Shown here: positions 33,779 through 46,100 of the stretch, piece by piece | How positions within the stretch are numbered: the stretch's first letter is position 1 | Layout of the letters: each line of letters opens with the position of its first letter | From: Arenicola marina | Taxonomy: Eukaryota > Annelida > Polychaeta > Arenicolidae | Assembly: GCA_964019135.1 (NCBI GenBank) | Contig: OZ025263.1 | Coordinates: 35,752,133-35,816,132, forward strand | Reading direction: 5' to 3' | DNA length: 64,000 nucleotides | Made by a program: the position numbers and the translations under genes | The notes under the pieces: model-generated | Told to the model about the DNA's origin: nothing | Seen by the model: the letters and a program-made list of their open reading frames with translations, nothing else | The model's database searches: none

Positions 33779-34935
33779 AAAACGCCCCTCACCCCCTCCC
33801 ATCACCCCCTCACCCCCTCACACCATCACCCCCTCACACCATCACCTCCCTCACCCCCTCCCATCATCACCCCCTCACCCCCTCCCACCATCACCCCCTC
33901 ACACCATCACCTCCCTCACCCCTCACCCCCTCCCATCATCACCGCCCTCACCCCCCTCACACCATCACCTCCCTCACCCCCTACCCATCAACACCCCCTC
34001 ACCCCCTCCATCATCACCCCCTCACCCCTCCCATCATCACCCCCTCACCCCCTCCCATCATCACCCCCTCACCCCCTCCCATCATCACCCCCTCACCCCC
34101 TCCATCATCACCCCCTCACCCCCTCCCATCATCACCCCCTCACCCCCTCACACCATCACCTCCCTCACCCCCTCACACCATCACCTCCCTCACCCCCTCA
34201 CACCATCACCGCCTCACCCCCTCACACCATCACCTCCCTCACCCCCTCACACCATCACCTCCCTCACCCCCTCACACCATCACCTCCCTCACCCCCTCAC
34301 ACCATCACCTCCCTCACCCCCTCACACCATCACCTCCCTCACCCCCTCACACCATCACCTCCCTCACCCCCCTCACACCATCACCTCCCTCACCCCCTCA
34401 CACCATCACCTCCCTCACCCCCTCACACCATCACCTCCCTCACCCCCTCACACCATCACCCCCTCACCCCTCACACCATCACTCCCTCACCCCCTCCCAT
34501 CATCACCTCCCTCACCCCCTCCCATCATCACCCCCTCACCCCCTCACAGCGCCACCCCCTCACAGCGCCAGCCCCTTACAGCGCCACCCCCTCACAGCGC
34601 CACCCCCTCACAGCGCCACCCCCTCACAGCGCCACCCCCTCACAGCGCCACCCCCTCACAGCGCCACCCCCTCACAGCATCACACCCCTCACCCCCTCCC
34701 ACCATCATACCCCTCACCCCCCTCACACCATCACCTCCTCACAGCGCCACCCCCTCACAGCGCCACCCCCTCACAGCGCCACCCCCTCACAGCGCCACCC
34801 CCTCACAGCATCACACCCCTCACCCCCTCCCACCATCATACCCCTCACCCCCCTCACACCATCACCCCCTCACAGCGCCACTCCCTCACAGCGCCACCCC
34901 CTCACAGCGCCACCCCCTCCCAGCGCCTCCCACTG
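33765..34935. repeat. Pyrimidine-rich compound minisatellite
   Basis: Mixtures of CTCACACCATCACCTCC, CTCCCATCATCACCCC and, from 34545, CTCACAGCGCCACCCC (16 bp) units. The latter block appears twice (34545-34680 and 34730-34810) with CATCACACCCCTCACCCCCT between. Confidence 0.92.
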
Positions 34936-34974
34936 ACAGCGCCACACAACCACCCCCCGTTACACCCCCCCTCC

Positions 34975-35300
34975 CAGCGCCACCTGGACTGGGAGTCGGC
35001 CTGGTCGTTGAGCAGCCTGATGGGAGGAAGTTATTCGGTGATCGCCATAACAGCGGTAACGGGCCATAAGCTGCCACCTCGTGTGTACACACCACGTGGT
35101 CAATGCCTTCCTCACGGCCATTAACCTACAGCCAGTTATTCGGTGATCGCCATAACAGCGGTAATGAGCCATAAGCTGCCGGCGGTAAGGGCACTTTGTG
35201 ACGGTATAAAGAAGGCGGGAATGTAGCGACCCGAACAAGATTGCCGCCACCTCGTGTGTACACACCACGTGGTCAATGCCTTCCTCGGCCATTAACCTAA
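34975..35300. repeat. Three partial ~110-bp repeats
   Basis: Copies share GTTATTCGGTGATCGCCATA, CCACCTCGTGTGTACACACC and GTGGTCAATGCCTTCCTC. They sit between the pyrimidine-rich array and the 23-bp array. Confidence 0.8.
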
Positions 35301-35304
35301 GCCG

Positions 35305-36237
35305 GTCATGTTTGTGACCAGGCGATCTGGATGTTTGTGACCATGCGATTTAGATGTTTGTGACCAGGCGATCTGGATGTTTGTGACCAGGCGATCTGGA
35401 TGTGTGTGACCAGGCGATCTGGATGTGTGTGACCAGGCGATCTGGATGTGTGTGACCAGGCGATCTGGATGTTTGTGACCAGGCGATCTGGATGTTTGTG
35501 ACCAGGTGATCTGGATGTTTGTGACCAGGTGATCTGAATGTTTGTGACCAGGCGATCTGGATGTTTGTGACCAGGCGATCTGGATGTTTGTGACCAGGCG
35601 ATCTGGATGTTTGTGACCAGGCGATCTGGATGTTTGTGACCAGGCGATTTGGATGTTTGTGACCAGGCGATTTGGATGTTTGTGACCAGGCGATCTGGAT
35701 GTTTGCGACCAGGTGATCTGGATGTTTGTGACCAGGTGATTTGGATGTTTGTGACCAGGCGATTTGGATGTTTGTGACCAGGCGATTTGGATGTTTGTGA
35801 CCAGGCGATCTGGATGTTTGTGACCAGGCGATCTGGATGTTTGTGACCAGGTGATTTGGATGTTTGTGACCAGGCGATCTGGATGTTTGTGACCAGGCGA
35901 TTTGGATGTGTGTGACCAGGCGATCTGGATGTTTGTGACCAGGTGATCTGGATGTTTGTGACCAGGTGATTTGGATGTTTGTGACCAGGCGATCTGGATG
36001 TTTGTGACCAGGCGATTTAGATGTTTGTGACCAGGCGATCTGGATGTTTGTGACCAGGCGATTTGGATGTTTGTGACCAGGCGATCTGGATGTTTATGAC
36101 CAGGCGATCTGGATGTTTGTGACCAGGCGATTTGGATGTCTGTGACCAGGCGATCTGGATGTTTGTGACCAGGTGATTTGGATGTTTGTGACCAGGCGAT
36201 CTGGATGTTTGTGACCAGGCGATCTGGATGTTTGTGG
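35305..36237. repeat. 23-bp minisatellite, ~40 units
   Basis: The unit is GATGTTTGTGACCAGGCGAT plus CTG, with C/T and G/A variants. Three units equal 69 bp, so a minus-strand frame of 468 codons with a 23-residue period stays open. There is no supporting start, domain or exon, so it is not called as a gene. Confidence 0.96.
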
Positions 36238-37015
36238 AGGTGACCACTCCCATCCCAGCCCTCCCACTCTCCCGTCTCACACCCCCGCCACTCCAAGGTG
36301 CCCCCCGCCCCGCCCCCCCCCAGTCGGCCCCAGAGTGTCGCCCCTCCTTCTAAGCCAGCCCTAGGGTGCCTTCCACCAAATACTCCCGCAACACCCAGCA
36401 CGCCCAAAAGCCCTCCCCAACAGCCGGCTCTAGAATACGCCCCCACCCCTCCACAGACCCCGGCCCTAGGAGGCCCCCCTTCCCCACGGCCGTTCTTAGG
36501 ATCCCCCCCCCCCAGCCACCCCGCGGTGTTCACTGTGTATTCCGTAACCAGAGATCTCACTGGCCGCTGGGGCGGGTCCCATTCACCAGGGGGCGCCAGT
36601 GGTGCCAGGCATACACGTGACTGACCACGTGACACCCTCCAATCCAGAGGGGCTATACCAACACGGCCCTCCCCACCTGGCCGTGACTGGGGTACCACAG
36701 AACCCTTACCTCGCCCCGCACGTGGTCACTGAGCCCTGGCCCTGGCCCTGGCCCTGGCACGCGCCCAAACAGGACAGTGAGGCCCCGTTCGCTGGAGATC
36801 TACCCTGAATGACCCGCCCGAATATCACGTTCAACCCAACAACAAGTCTTGGAACCGTCCAACAGTTCCTCTCTCTCCGCATTCGCCCCCTCCACCCCCC
36901 ACCCTCCCACCCTGACGCCATATCACATAAGACTATCAAACAGCCGTCGATGTTTTTGCAACACCTGACATTTTCCTCCGGGAGAGGATGCGTCAGTGTG
37001 TTGCCATGATAACCG
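36238..37015. other. Unique sequence between the 23-bp and 33-bp arrays
   Basis: Pro-rich frames occur on the plus strand but no domain. A good CTCF-like motif lies at 36583-36596, followed by a CCCTGG hexamer run at 36731-36755. No exon is recognised. Confidence 0.5.
36583..36596 (+). promoter_or_regulatory. CTCF-like motif
   Basis: TCACCAGGGGGCGC matches 13 of 14 positions of CCASYAGRKGGCGC. Confidence 0.4.
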
Positions 37016-37019
37016 GATA

Positions 37020-40000
37020 TTGCTGAGCGGCCCTGGCCTCTACACGGCCCGGCCCTGGCCGGAGACTGGCCTCTACACGGCCCGGCCCTGGCCGGGACTG
37101 CCCGGCCCTGGTCGGAGACTGGCCTCCACACGGCCCGGCCCTGGCCGGGGACTGGCCTCTACACGGCCCGGCCCTGGCCGGAGACTGGCCTCTACACGGC
37201 CCGGCCCTGGCCGGAGACTGGCCTCTACACGGCCCGGCCCTGGCCGGAGACTGGCCTCTACACGGCCCGGCCCTGGCCGGAGACTGGCCTCTACACGGCC
37301 CGGCCCTGGCCGGAGACCGGCCTCTACACGGCCCGGCCCTGGCCGGAGACTGGCCTCTACACGGCCCGGCCCTGGTCGGAGACTGGCCTCCACACGGCCC
37401 GGCCCTGGCCGGAGACTGGCCTCTACACGGCCCGGCCCTGGCCGGAGACTGGCCTCTACACGGCCCGGCCCTGGCCGGAGACTGGCCTCCACACAGCCCG
37501 GCCCTGGCCGGAGACTGGCCTCTACACGGCCCGGCCCTGGCCGGAGACTGACCTCTACACGGCCCGGCCCTGGCCGGAGACGCCTCTACACGGCCCGGCC
37601 CTGGCCGGAGACTGGCCTCCACAACCCGGCCCTGGCCGGAGACTGGCCGCCACACGGCCCGGCCCTGGCCGGAGACTGGCCTCTACACGGCCCGGCCCTG
37701 GCCGGAGACTGGCCTCCACAACCCGGCCCTGGCCGGAGACTGGCCGCCACACGGCCCGGCCCTGGCCGGAGACTGACCTCTACACGGCCCGGCCCTGGCC
37801 GGAGACTGGCCTCTACACGGCCCGGCCCTGGCCGGAGACTGGCCTCCACAACCCGGCCCTGGCCGGAGACTGGCCGCCACACGGCCCGGCCCTGGCCGGA
37901 GACTGGCCTCTACACGGCCCGGCCCTGGCCGGAGACTGGCCTCTACACGGCCCGGCCCTGGCCGGAGACTGGCCTCCACACAGCCCGGCCCTGGCCGGAG
38001 ACTGGCCTCTACACGGCCCGGCCCTGGCCGGAGACTGACCTCTACACGGCCCGGCCCTGGCCGGAGACTGGCCTCTACACGGCCCGGCCCTGGCCGGAGA
38101 CTGGCCTCTACACGGCCCGGCCCTGGCCGGAGACTGGCCTCTACACGGCCCGGCCCTGGCCGGAGACTGGCCTCTACACGGCCCGGCCCTGGCCGGAGAC
38201 TGGCCTCCACACAGCCCGGCCCTGGCCGGAGACTGGCCTCTACACGGCCCGGCCCTGGCCGGAGACTGACCTCTACACGGCCCGGCCCTGGCCGGAGACT
38301 GGCCTCTACACGGCCCGGCCCTGGCCGGAGACTGGCCTCCACAACCCGGCCCTGGCCGGAGACTGGCCGCCACACGGCCCGGCCCTGGCCGGAGACTGGC
38401 CTCTACACGGCCCGGCCCTGGCCGGAGACTGGCCTCTACACGGCCCGGCCCTGGCCGGAGACTGGCCTCTACACGGCCCGGCCCTGGCCGGAGACTGGCC
38501 TCCACAACCCGGCCCTGGCCGGAGACTGGCCCCTACACGGCCCGGCCATGGCCGGAGACTGGCCTCTACAGGGCCCGGCCCTGGCCGGAGACTGGCCTCT
38601 ACACGGCCCGGCCCTGGCCGGAGACTGGCCTCTACACGGCCCGGCCCTGGCCGGAGACTGGCCTCCACAACCCGGCCCTGGCCGGAGACTGGCCTCTACA
38701 CGGCCCGGCCCCGGCCGGAGACTGGCCGCCACACGGCCCGGCCCTGGCCGGAGACTGGCCTCTACACAACCCGGCCCTGGCCGGAGACTGACCTCTACAC
38801 GGCCCGGCCCTGGCCGGAGACTGGCCTCTACACGGCCCGGCCCTGGCCGGAGACTGGCCTCTACACGGCCCGGCCCTGGCCGGAGACTGGCCTCTACACG
38901 GCCCGGCCCTGGCCGGAGACTGGCCTCTACACGGCCCGGCCCTGGCCGGAGACTGGCCGCCACACGGCCCGGCCCTGGCAGGAGACTTGCCTCCACACAG
39001 CCCGGCCCTGGCCGGAGACTGGCCTCTACACGGCCCGGCCCTGGCCGGAGACTGGCCGCCACACGGCCCGGCCCTGGCAGGAGACTTGCCTCCACACAGC
39101 CCGGCCCTGGCCGGAGACTGGCCTCCACACAGCCCGGCCCTGGCCGGAGACTGGCCGCCACACGGCCCGGCCCTGGCCGGAGACTGGCCTCTACACGGCC
39201 CGGCCCTGGCCGGAGACTGGCCTCTACACGGCCCGGCCCTGGCCGGAGACTGGCCGCCACACGGCCCGGCCCTCGCCGGAGACTTGCCTCCACACAGCCC
39301 GGCCCTGGCCGGAGACTGGCCTCTACACGGCCCGGCCCTGGCCGGAGACTGGCCTCTACACGGCCCGGCCCTGGCCGGAGACTGGCCTCCACACAGCCCG
39401 GCCCTGGCCGGAGACTTGCCTCCACACAGCCCGGCCCTGGCCGGAGACTGGCCTCTACACGGCCCGGCCCTGGCCGGAGACTGGCCTCTACACGGCCCGG
39501 CCCTGGCCGGAGACTGGCCTCTACACGGCCCGGCCCTGGCCGGAGACTTGCCGCCACACAGCCCGGCCCTGGCCGGAGACTGGCCTCTACACGGCCCGGC
39601 CCTGGCCGGAGACTGACCTCTACACGGCCCGGCCCTGGCCGGAGACTGGCCTCTACACGGCCCGGCCCTGGCCGGAGACTGGCCGCCACACGGCCCGGCC
39701 CTGGCCGGAGACTGGCCTCTACACGGCCCGGCCCTGGCCGGAGACTGGCCTCTACACGGCCCGGCCCTGGCCGGAGACTGGCCTCCACACAGCCCGGCCC
39801 TGGCCGGAGACTGGCCTCTACACAGCCCGGCCCTGGCCGGAGACTGACCTCTACACGGTCCGGCCCTGGCCGGAGACTGGCCTCTACACGGCCCGGCCCT
39901 GGCCGGAGACTGGCCTCTACACGGCCCGGCCCTGGCCGGAGACTGGCCGCCACACGGCCCGGCCCTGGCAGGAGACTTGCCTCCACACAGCCCGGCCCTG

Positions 40001-41975
40001 GCCGGAGACTGACCTCTACACGGCCCGGCCCTGGCCGGAGACTGACCTCTACACGGCCCGGCCCTGGCCGGAGACTGGCCTCTACACGGCCCGGCCCTGG
40101 CCGGAGACTGGCCTCTACACGGCCCGGCCCTGGCCGGAGACTGGCCTCTACACGGCCCGGCCCTGGCCGGAGACTGGCCTCTACACGGCCCGGCCCTGGC
40201 CGGAGACTGGCCTCTACACGGCCCGGCCCTGGCCGGAGACTGGCCTCTACACGGCCCGGCCCTGGCCGGAGACTGGCCTCTACACGGCCCGGCCCTGGCC
40301 GGAGACTTGCCTCCACACAGCCCGGCCCTGGCCGGAGACTGGCCTCTACACGGCCCGGCCCTGGCCGGAGACTGGCCTCCACACAGCCCGGCCCTGGACG
40401 GAGACTGGCCGCCACACGGCCCGGCCCTGGCCGGAGACTGGCCTCTACACAGCCCGGCCCTGGCCGGAGACAGGCCTCTACACGGCCCGGCCCTGGCCCG
40501 AGACTGGTCTCTACACGGCCCGGCCCTGGCCGGAGACTGGCCTCCACACGGCCCGGCCCTGGCCGGAGACTGGCCTTCACACAGCCCGGCCCTGGCCGGA
40601 GACTGGCCTCCACACAGCCCGGCCCTGGCCGGAGACTGGCCTCCACACAGCCCGGCCCTGGCCGGAGACTGGCCTCTACACGGCCCGGCTCTGGCCGGAG
40701 ACTGGCCTCTACACGGCCCGGCCCTGGCCGGGGACTGGCCTCCACACGGCCCGGCCCTGGCCGGAGCCTGGCCTCTACACGGCCCGGCCCTGGCCGGAGA
40801 CTGGCCTCTACACGGTCCGGCCCTGGCCGGAGACTGGCCTCTACACGGCCCGGCCCTGGCCGAAGACTGGCCGCCACACGGCCCGGCCCTGGCCGGAGAC
40901 TGGCCTCTACACGGCCCGGCCCTGGCCGGAGACTGGCCTCTACACGGCCCGGCCCTGGCCGGAGACTGGCCTCTACACGGCCCGGCCCTGGCCGGAGACT
41001 GGCCTCTACACGGCCCGGCCCTGGCCGGAGACTGGCCTCTACACGGCCCGGCCCTGGCCGAAGACTGGCCTCTACACGGCCCGGCCCTGGCCGGAGACTT
41101 GCCTCCACACGGCCCGGCCCTGGCCGGAGACTGGCCTCTACACGGCCCGGCCCTGGCCGGAGACTGGCCTCTACACGGCCCGGCCCTGGCCGGAGACTGG
41201 CCTCTACACGGCCCGGCCCTGGCCGGAGACTTGCCTCCACACAGCCCGGCCCTGGCCGGAGACTGGCCTCTACACGGCCCGGCCCTGGCCGGAGACTGGC
41301 CTCCACACAGCCCGGCCCTGGACGGAGACTGGCCGCCACACAGCCCGGCCCTGGCCGGAGACTGGCCTCTACACAGCCCGGCCCTGGCCGGAGACAGGCC
41401 TCTACACGGCCCGGCCCTGGCCCGAGACTGGTCTCTACACGGCCCGGCCCTGGCCGGAGACTGGCCTCCACACGGCCCGGCCCTGGCCGGAGACTGGCCT
41501 TCACACAGCCCGGCCCTGGCCGGAGACTGGCCTCCACACAGCCCGGCCCTGGCCGGAGACTGGCCTCCACACAGCCCGGCCCTGGCCGGAGACTGGCCTC
41601 TACACGGCCCGGCTCTGGCCGGAGACTGGCCTCTACACGGCCCGGCCCTGGCCGGGAACTGGCCTCCACACGGCCCGGCCCTGGCCGGAGCCTGGCCTCT
41701 ACACGGCCCGGCCCTGGCCGGAGACTGGCCTCTACACGGTCCGGCCCTGGCCGGAGACTGGCCTCTACACGGCCCGGCCCTGGCCGAAGACTGGCCGCCA
41801 CACGGCTCGGCCCTGACCGGAGACTTGCCTCCACACAGCCCGGCCCTGGCCGGAGACTGGCCTCTACACGGCCCGGCCCTGGCCGGAGACTGGCCTCTAC
41901 ACGGCCCGGCCCTGACAGGGACTGCCCGGCCCTGGCCGGAGACCGGCCTCTACACGGCCCGGCCCTGGCGGCACC
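37020..41975. repeat. 33-bp minisatellite, ~150 units, with higher-order structure
   Basis: The unit is GGCCTCTACACGGCCCGGCC plus CTGGCCGGAGACT. It contains CCGGCC-CT-GGCCGG, a perfect 6-bp hairpin stem. Common variants are CTCCACACAGC, CGCCACACGG and a 31-bp CTCCACAACC form. A ~28-unit higher-order repeat is visible: a block with CTGGACGG, GACAGGCC and CCCGAGACTGG variants at 40397 recurs at 41321, 924 bp on. Because 33 is divisible by 3 and no frame has a stop, open frames of 1606 and 1193 codons (plus) and 1245 codons (minus) arise. Several frames are open on both strands at once, so none is called as a protein gene. Confidence 0.97.
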
Positions 41976-42034
41976 AGGCGGCATCAAGCGCTGGTCATTA
42001 AGGAACCGATGCATCATGGGAATGGCGGCCAGAA

Positions 42035-42190
42035 TGCGCAGGATTTCGAACGAGCAGCTGCGGCGTCCAAGAAAAGTTGCGCCGTCCACGAAAAGTTGCG
42101 GCGTCCACAAGAAGGTGCGGCGTCCATGAGAACCTGCGGCGGCCATGGGAATGTGCGACGTCCATGAGAAAGCCACGACGTCCATTACAT
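42035..42190. repeat. ~24-bp degenerate repeat
   Basis: About six units of GCGGCGTCCACGAAAAGTT or TGCGGCGTCCATGAGAA type lead out of the 33-bp array. Confidence 0.8.
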
Positions 42191-42745
42191 AACTGACTTG
42201 CAGCAACTCTTACAGGTTTGACCTTTATCAAGGGCAATAAGCAGCCAAATGGCAATGTATTTTCAATATTACAACTTCCGTGTCTGTGTATTTGTGAGGC
42301 GCGTGCCTCGCGGGGTCTACATTGCTAGGTCCCAGAACTAAGAGCCAAAGAACGTAAAGCACGGTCTCCGCTAAGGCAACAATAGTGAGGCGGGGGTGGG
42401 GGGGGGGGCATGGCACGGGCGTGGAGTGGGCGGCGGGCGGTTTCTTTTCGTAGGGTAAGCCCGCTATATGTTCTTTCGCTAACAAAAGGTCTTCCTTCAG
42501 ATGTGGAGAGAGGTTCACGCCAATATGTCTGTCATTCTCTGACGGGGTGACCGCGCCACTTAGCGTCATCTGTCGAGTACTCCTGGCAACAGCCTCCTCC
42601 AACAGCGAGTAGGCAGGGTAAACACAGAGGAACCATTCCAGCCGTTTGTTCTGTCGGAGCCGACCACTTGCGCCACAGATGGGGTCCCGACTGTCTCATT
42701 CCCGACCATCCACGAACCGGGACCCCCCGCCCCCTACCCGCTGGG
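42191..42745. other. Unique sequence
   Basis: A 124-codon minus-strand frame (42228-42602) shows no domain, signal peptide or splice context that I recognise. Nothing else is seen apart from a G run at 42393-42408. Confidence 0.4.
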
Positions 42746-42749
42746 GTGG

Positions 42750-43110
42750 GAGCGGGCTTCAGGACCCTCAGTGATCTAGACAGTCAGTGTGAGGCATGAG
42801 GCGGGCTTCAGGACCCTCAGTGATCCAGACAGTCAGTATGAGGCAGGAGGCGGGCTTCAGGACCCTCAGTGATCCAGACAGTCAGTATGAGGAAGGAGGC
42901 GGGCTTCAGGACCCTCAGTGATCCAGACGGTCAGTGTGACGCAGGGTGCGGGCTTCAGGACCCTCAGTGATCCAGACAGTCAGTGTGACGCAGGGTGCGG
43001 GCTTCAGGACCCTCAGTGATCCAGAGAGTCAGTGTGAGGCAGGGTGCGGGCTTCAGGACCCTCAGTGATCCAGACAGTCAGTGTGAGGCAGGATGCGGGC
43101 TCCATGGTAA
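42750..43110. repeat. 49-bp minisatellite, ~7 units
   Basis: The unit contains GCGGGCTTCAGGACCCTCAG then TGATCCAGACAGTCAGTGTGAGGCAGG. It is unrelated in sequence to the other 49-bp array at 48.95 kb. Confidence 0.93.
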
Positions 43111-43183
43111 CCAGGACGGACGACTTGGGGAGTCTCTCCACACTTACCTGGCATTAAACACTCCGTAAAAGTGTCACTCTCAG

Positions 43184-46100
43184 TTGGGCGTTACAGTCCC
43201 GGCACGGCCGCCAGCCCACCGCCCCCCAGCCGCCTGGGTTGGGCGTTACTGTCGCGGCACGGCCGCCAGCCCACCGCCCCCCACCCGCCTGGGTTGGGCA
43301 TTACAGTCCCGGGACAGCCGCCAGCCCACCGCCCCCGACCCGCCTGGGTTGGGCGTTACAGTCCCGGCACGGCCGCCAGCCCCCCGCCCCCCACCCGCCT
43401 GGGTTGGGCGTTACAGTCCCGGTACGGCCGCCAGCCCCCCGCCCCCCACCCGCCTCGGTTGGGCGTTACAGTCCCGGCACGGCCGCCAGCCCAGCACCCC
43501 CCACCCGCCTGGGTTGGGCGTTACAGACCCGGCACGGCCGCTAGCCCCCCGCCCCCCACCCGCCTGGGTTGGGCGTTACAGTCCCGGCACGGCCGCTAGC
43601 CCCCCGCCCCCCACCCGCCTGGGTTGGGCGTAACATTCCCGGCACGGCCGCTAGCCCCACCCCCCCACCCGCCTGGGTTGGGCGTTACATTCCCGGCACG
43701 GCCGCCAGCCCCCCGCCCCCAGCCGCCTGGGTTGGACATTACAGTCCCGGCACGGCCACCAGTCCACCGCCCCCCCCCGCCTGGGTTGGGCGTTACATTC
43801 CCGGTACGGCCGCCAGCCCACCGCCCCCCACTCGCCTGGGTTGGGCGTTACAGACCCGGCACGGCCGCCAGCCCCCCGCCCCCACCCCACCTGGGTTGGG
43901 CATTACAGTCCCGGCACGGCCGCCAGCCCCCCGCCCCCACCCGCCTGGTTGGGCATTACAGTCCCGGCACGGCCGCCAGCCCCCCGCCCCCCACCCGCCT
44001 GGGTTGGGCGTTACAGTCCGGCACGGCCGCCAGCCCCCCGCCCCCCACCCGCCTGGGTTGGGCGTTACAGTCCCGGCATGGCGCCAGCCCCCCGCCCCCC
44101 ACCCGCCTGGGTTGGGCGTTACAGTCCATGTACGGCCGCCAGCCCCCCGCCCCCCACCCGCCTGGGTTGGGCATTACAGTCCCGGGACGGCCGCCAGCCC
44201 CCCGCCCCCGACCCGCCTGGGTTGGGCGTTACAGTCCCGGCACGGCCGCCAGCCCACCGCCCGCCACCCGCCTGGGTTGGGCATTACAGTCCCGGGACGG
44301 CCGCCAGCCCCCCGCCCCCGACCCGCCTGGGTTGGGCGTTACAGTCCCGGCACGGCCGCCAGCCCCCCGCCCCCCACCCGCCTGGGTTGGGCGTTACAGT
44401 CCCGGCACGGCCGCCAGCCCCCCGCCCCCCACCCGCCTGGGTTGGGCGTTACAGTCCATGTACGGCCGCCAGCCCCCCGCCCCCCACCCGCCTGGGTTGG
44501 GCGTTACAGTCCCGGTACGGCCGCCAGCCCCCCGCCCCCCACCCGCATGGGTTGGGCGTTACAGTCCCGGCACGGCCGCCAGCCCCCCGCCCCCCACCCG
44601 CCTGGGTTGGGCGTTACAGTCCCGGTACGGCCGCCAGCCCCCCGCCCCCCACCCGCATGGGTTGGGCGTTACAGTCCCGGTACGGCCGCCAGCCCCCCGC
44701 CCCCCACCCGCATGGGTTGGGCGTTACAGTCCCGGCACGGCCGCCAGCCCCCCGCCCCCACCCGCCTGGGTTGGGCGTTACAGTCCCGGTACGGCCGCCA
44801 GCCCCCCGCCCCCCACCCGCCTGGGTTGGGCGTTACAGTCCCGGTACGGCCGCCAGCCCCCCGCCCCCCACCCGCCTGGGTTGGGCGTTACAGTCCCGGT
44901 ACGGCCGCCAGCCCAGCACCCCCCACCCGCCTGGGTTGGACGTTACAGTCCCGGCACGGCCGCCAGCCCACCGCCCCCCACCCGCCTGGGTTGGGCGTTA
45001 CAGTCCCGGCACGGCCGCCAGCCCCCCGCCCCCCACCCGCCTGGGTTGGGCGTTACAGTCCCGGTACGGCCGCCAGCCCCCCGCCCCCCACCCGCCTCGG
45101 TTGGGCGTTACAGTCCCGGCACGGCCGCCAGCCCAGCACCCCCCCACCCGCCTGGGTTGGGCGTTACAGTCCCGGCACGGCCGCTAGCCCCCCGCACCCC
45201 ACCCGCCTGGGTTGGGCGTTACAGTCCCGGCACGGCCGCTAGCCCCCCGCCCCCCACCCGCCTGGGTTGGGCGTAACATTCCCGGCACGGCCGCTAGCCC
45301 CACCCCCCCACCCGCCTGGGTTGGGCGTTACATTCCCGGCACGGCCGCCAGCCCCCCGCCCCCAGCCGCCTGGGTTGGACATTACAGTCCCGGCACGGCC
45401 ACCAGTCCCACCGCCCCCCACCCGCCTGGGTTGGGCGTTACATTCCCGGTACGGCCGCCAGCCCACCGCCCCCCACCCGCCTGGGTTGGGCGTTACAGAC
45501 CCGGCACGGCCGCCAGCCCCCCGCCCCCACCCACCTGGGTTGGGCATTACAGTCCCGGCACGGCCGCCAGCCCCCCGCCCCCACCCGCCTGGGTTGGGCA
45601 TTACAGTCCCGGCACGGCCGCCAGCCCCCCGCCCCCCACCCGCCTGGGTTGGGCGTTACAGTCCGGCACGGCCGCCAGCCCCCCGCCCCCCACCCGCCTG
45701 GGTTGGGCGTTACAGTCCCGGCATGGCGCCAGCCCCCCGCCCCCCACCCGCCTGGGTTGGGCGTTACAGACCCGGCACGGCCGCCAGCCCACCGCCCCCC
45801 ACCCGCCTGGGTTGGGCATTACAGTCCCGGGACGGCCGCCAGCCCCCCGCCCCCGACCCGCCTGGGTTGGGCGTTACAGTCCCGGCACGGCCGCCAGCCC
45901 ACCGCCCGCCACCCGCCTGGGTTGGGCATTACAGTCCCGGGACGGCCGCCAGCCCCCCGCCCCCGACCCGCCTGGGTTGGGCGTTACAGTCCCGGCACGG
46001 CCGCCAGCCCCCCGCCCCCCACCCGCCTGGGTTGGGCGTTACAGTCCCGGCACGGCCGCCAGCCCCCCGCCCCCCACCCGCCTGGGTTGGGCGTTACAGT

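Noticed and set aside
35292..36698. 468-codon minus-strand frame with a 23-residue period
   Set aside because: Three 23-bp units make 69 bp, so the frame stays open by arithmetic. Nothing else supports a gene.
36996..41816. 1606-codon plus-strand open frame
   Set aside because: It is wholly the 33-bp minisatellite. Comparable frames are open in other readings and on the minus strand, and there is no start context, domain or exon structure.
38469..42206. 1245-codon minus-strand open frame
   Set aside because: Same 33-bp array read backwards, overlapping the plus-strand frames.
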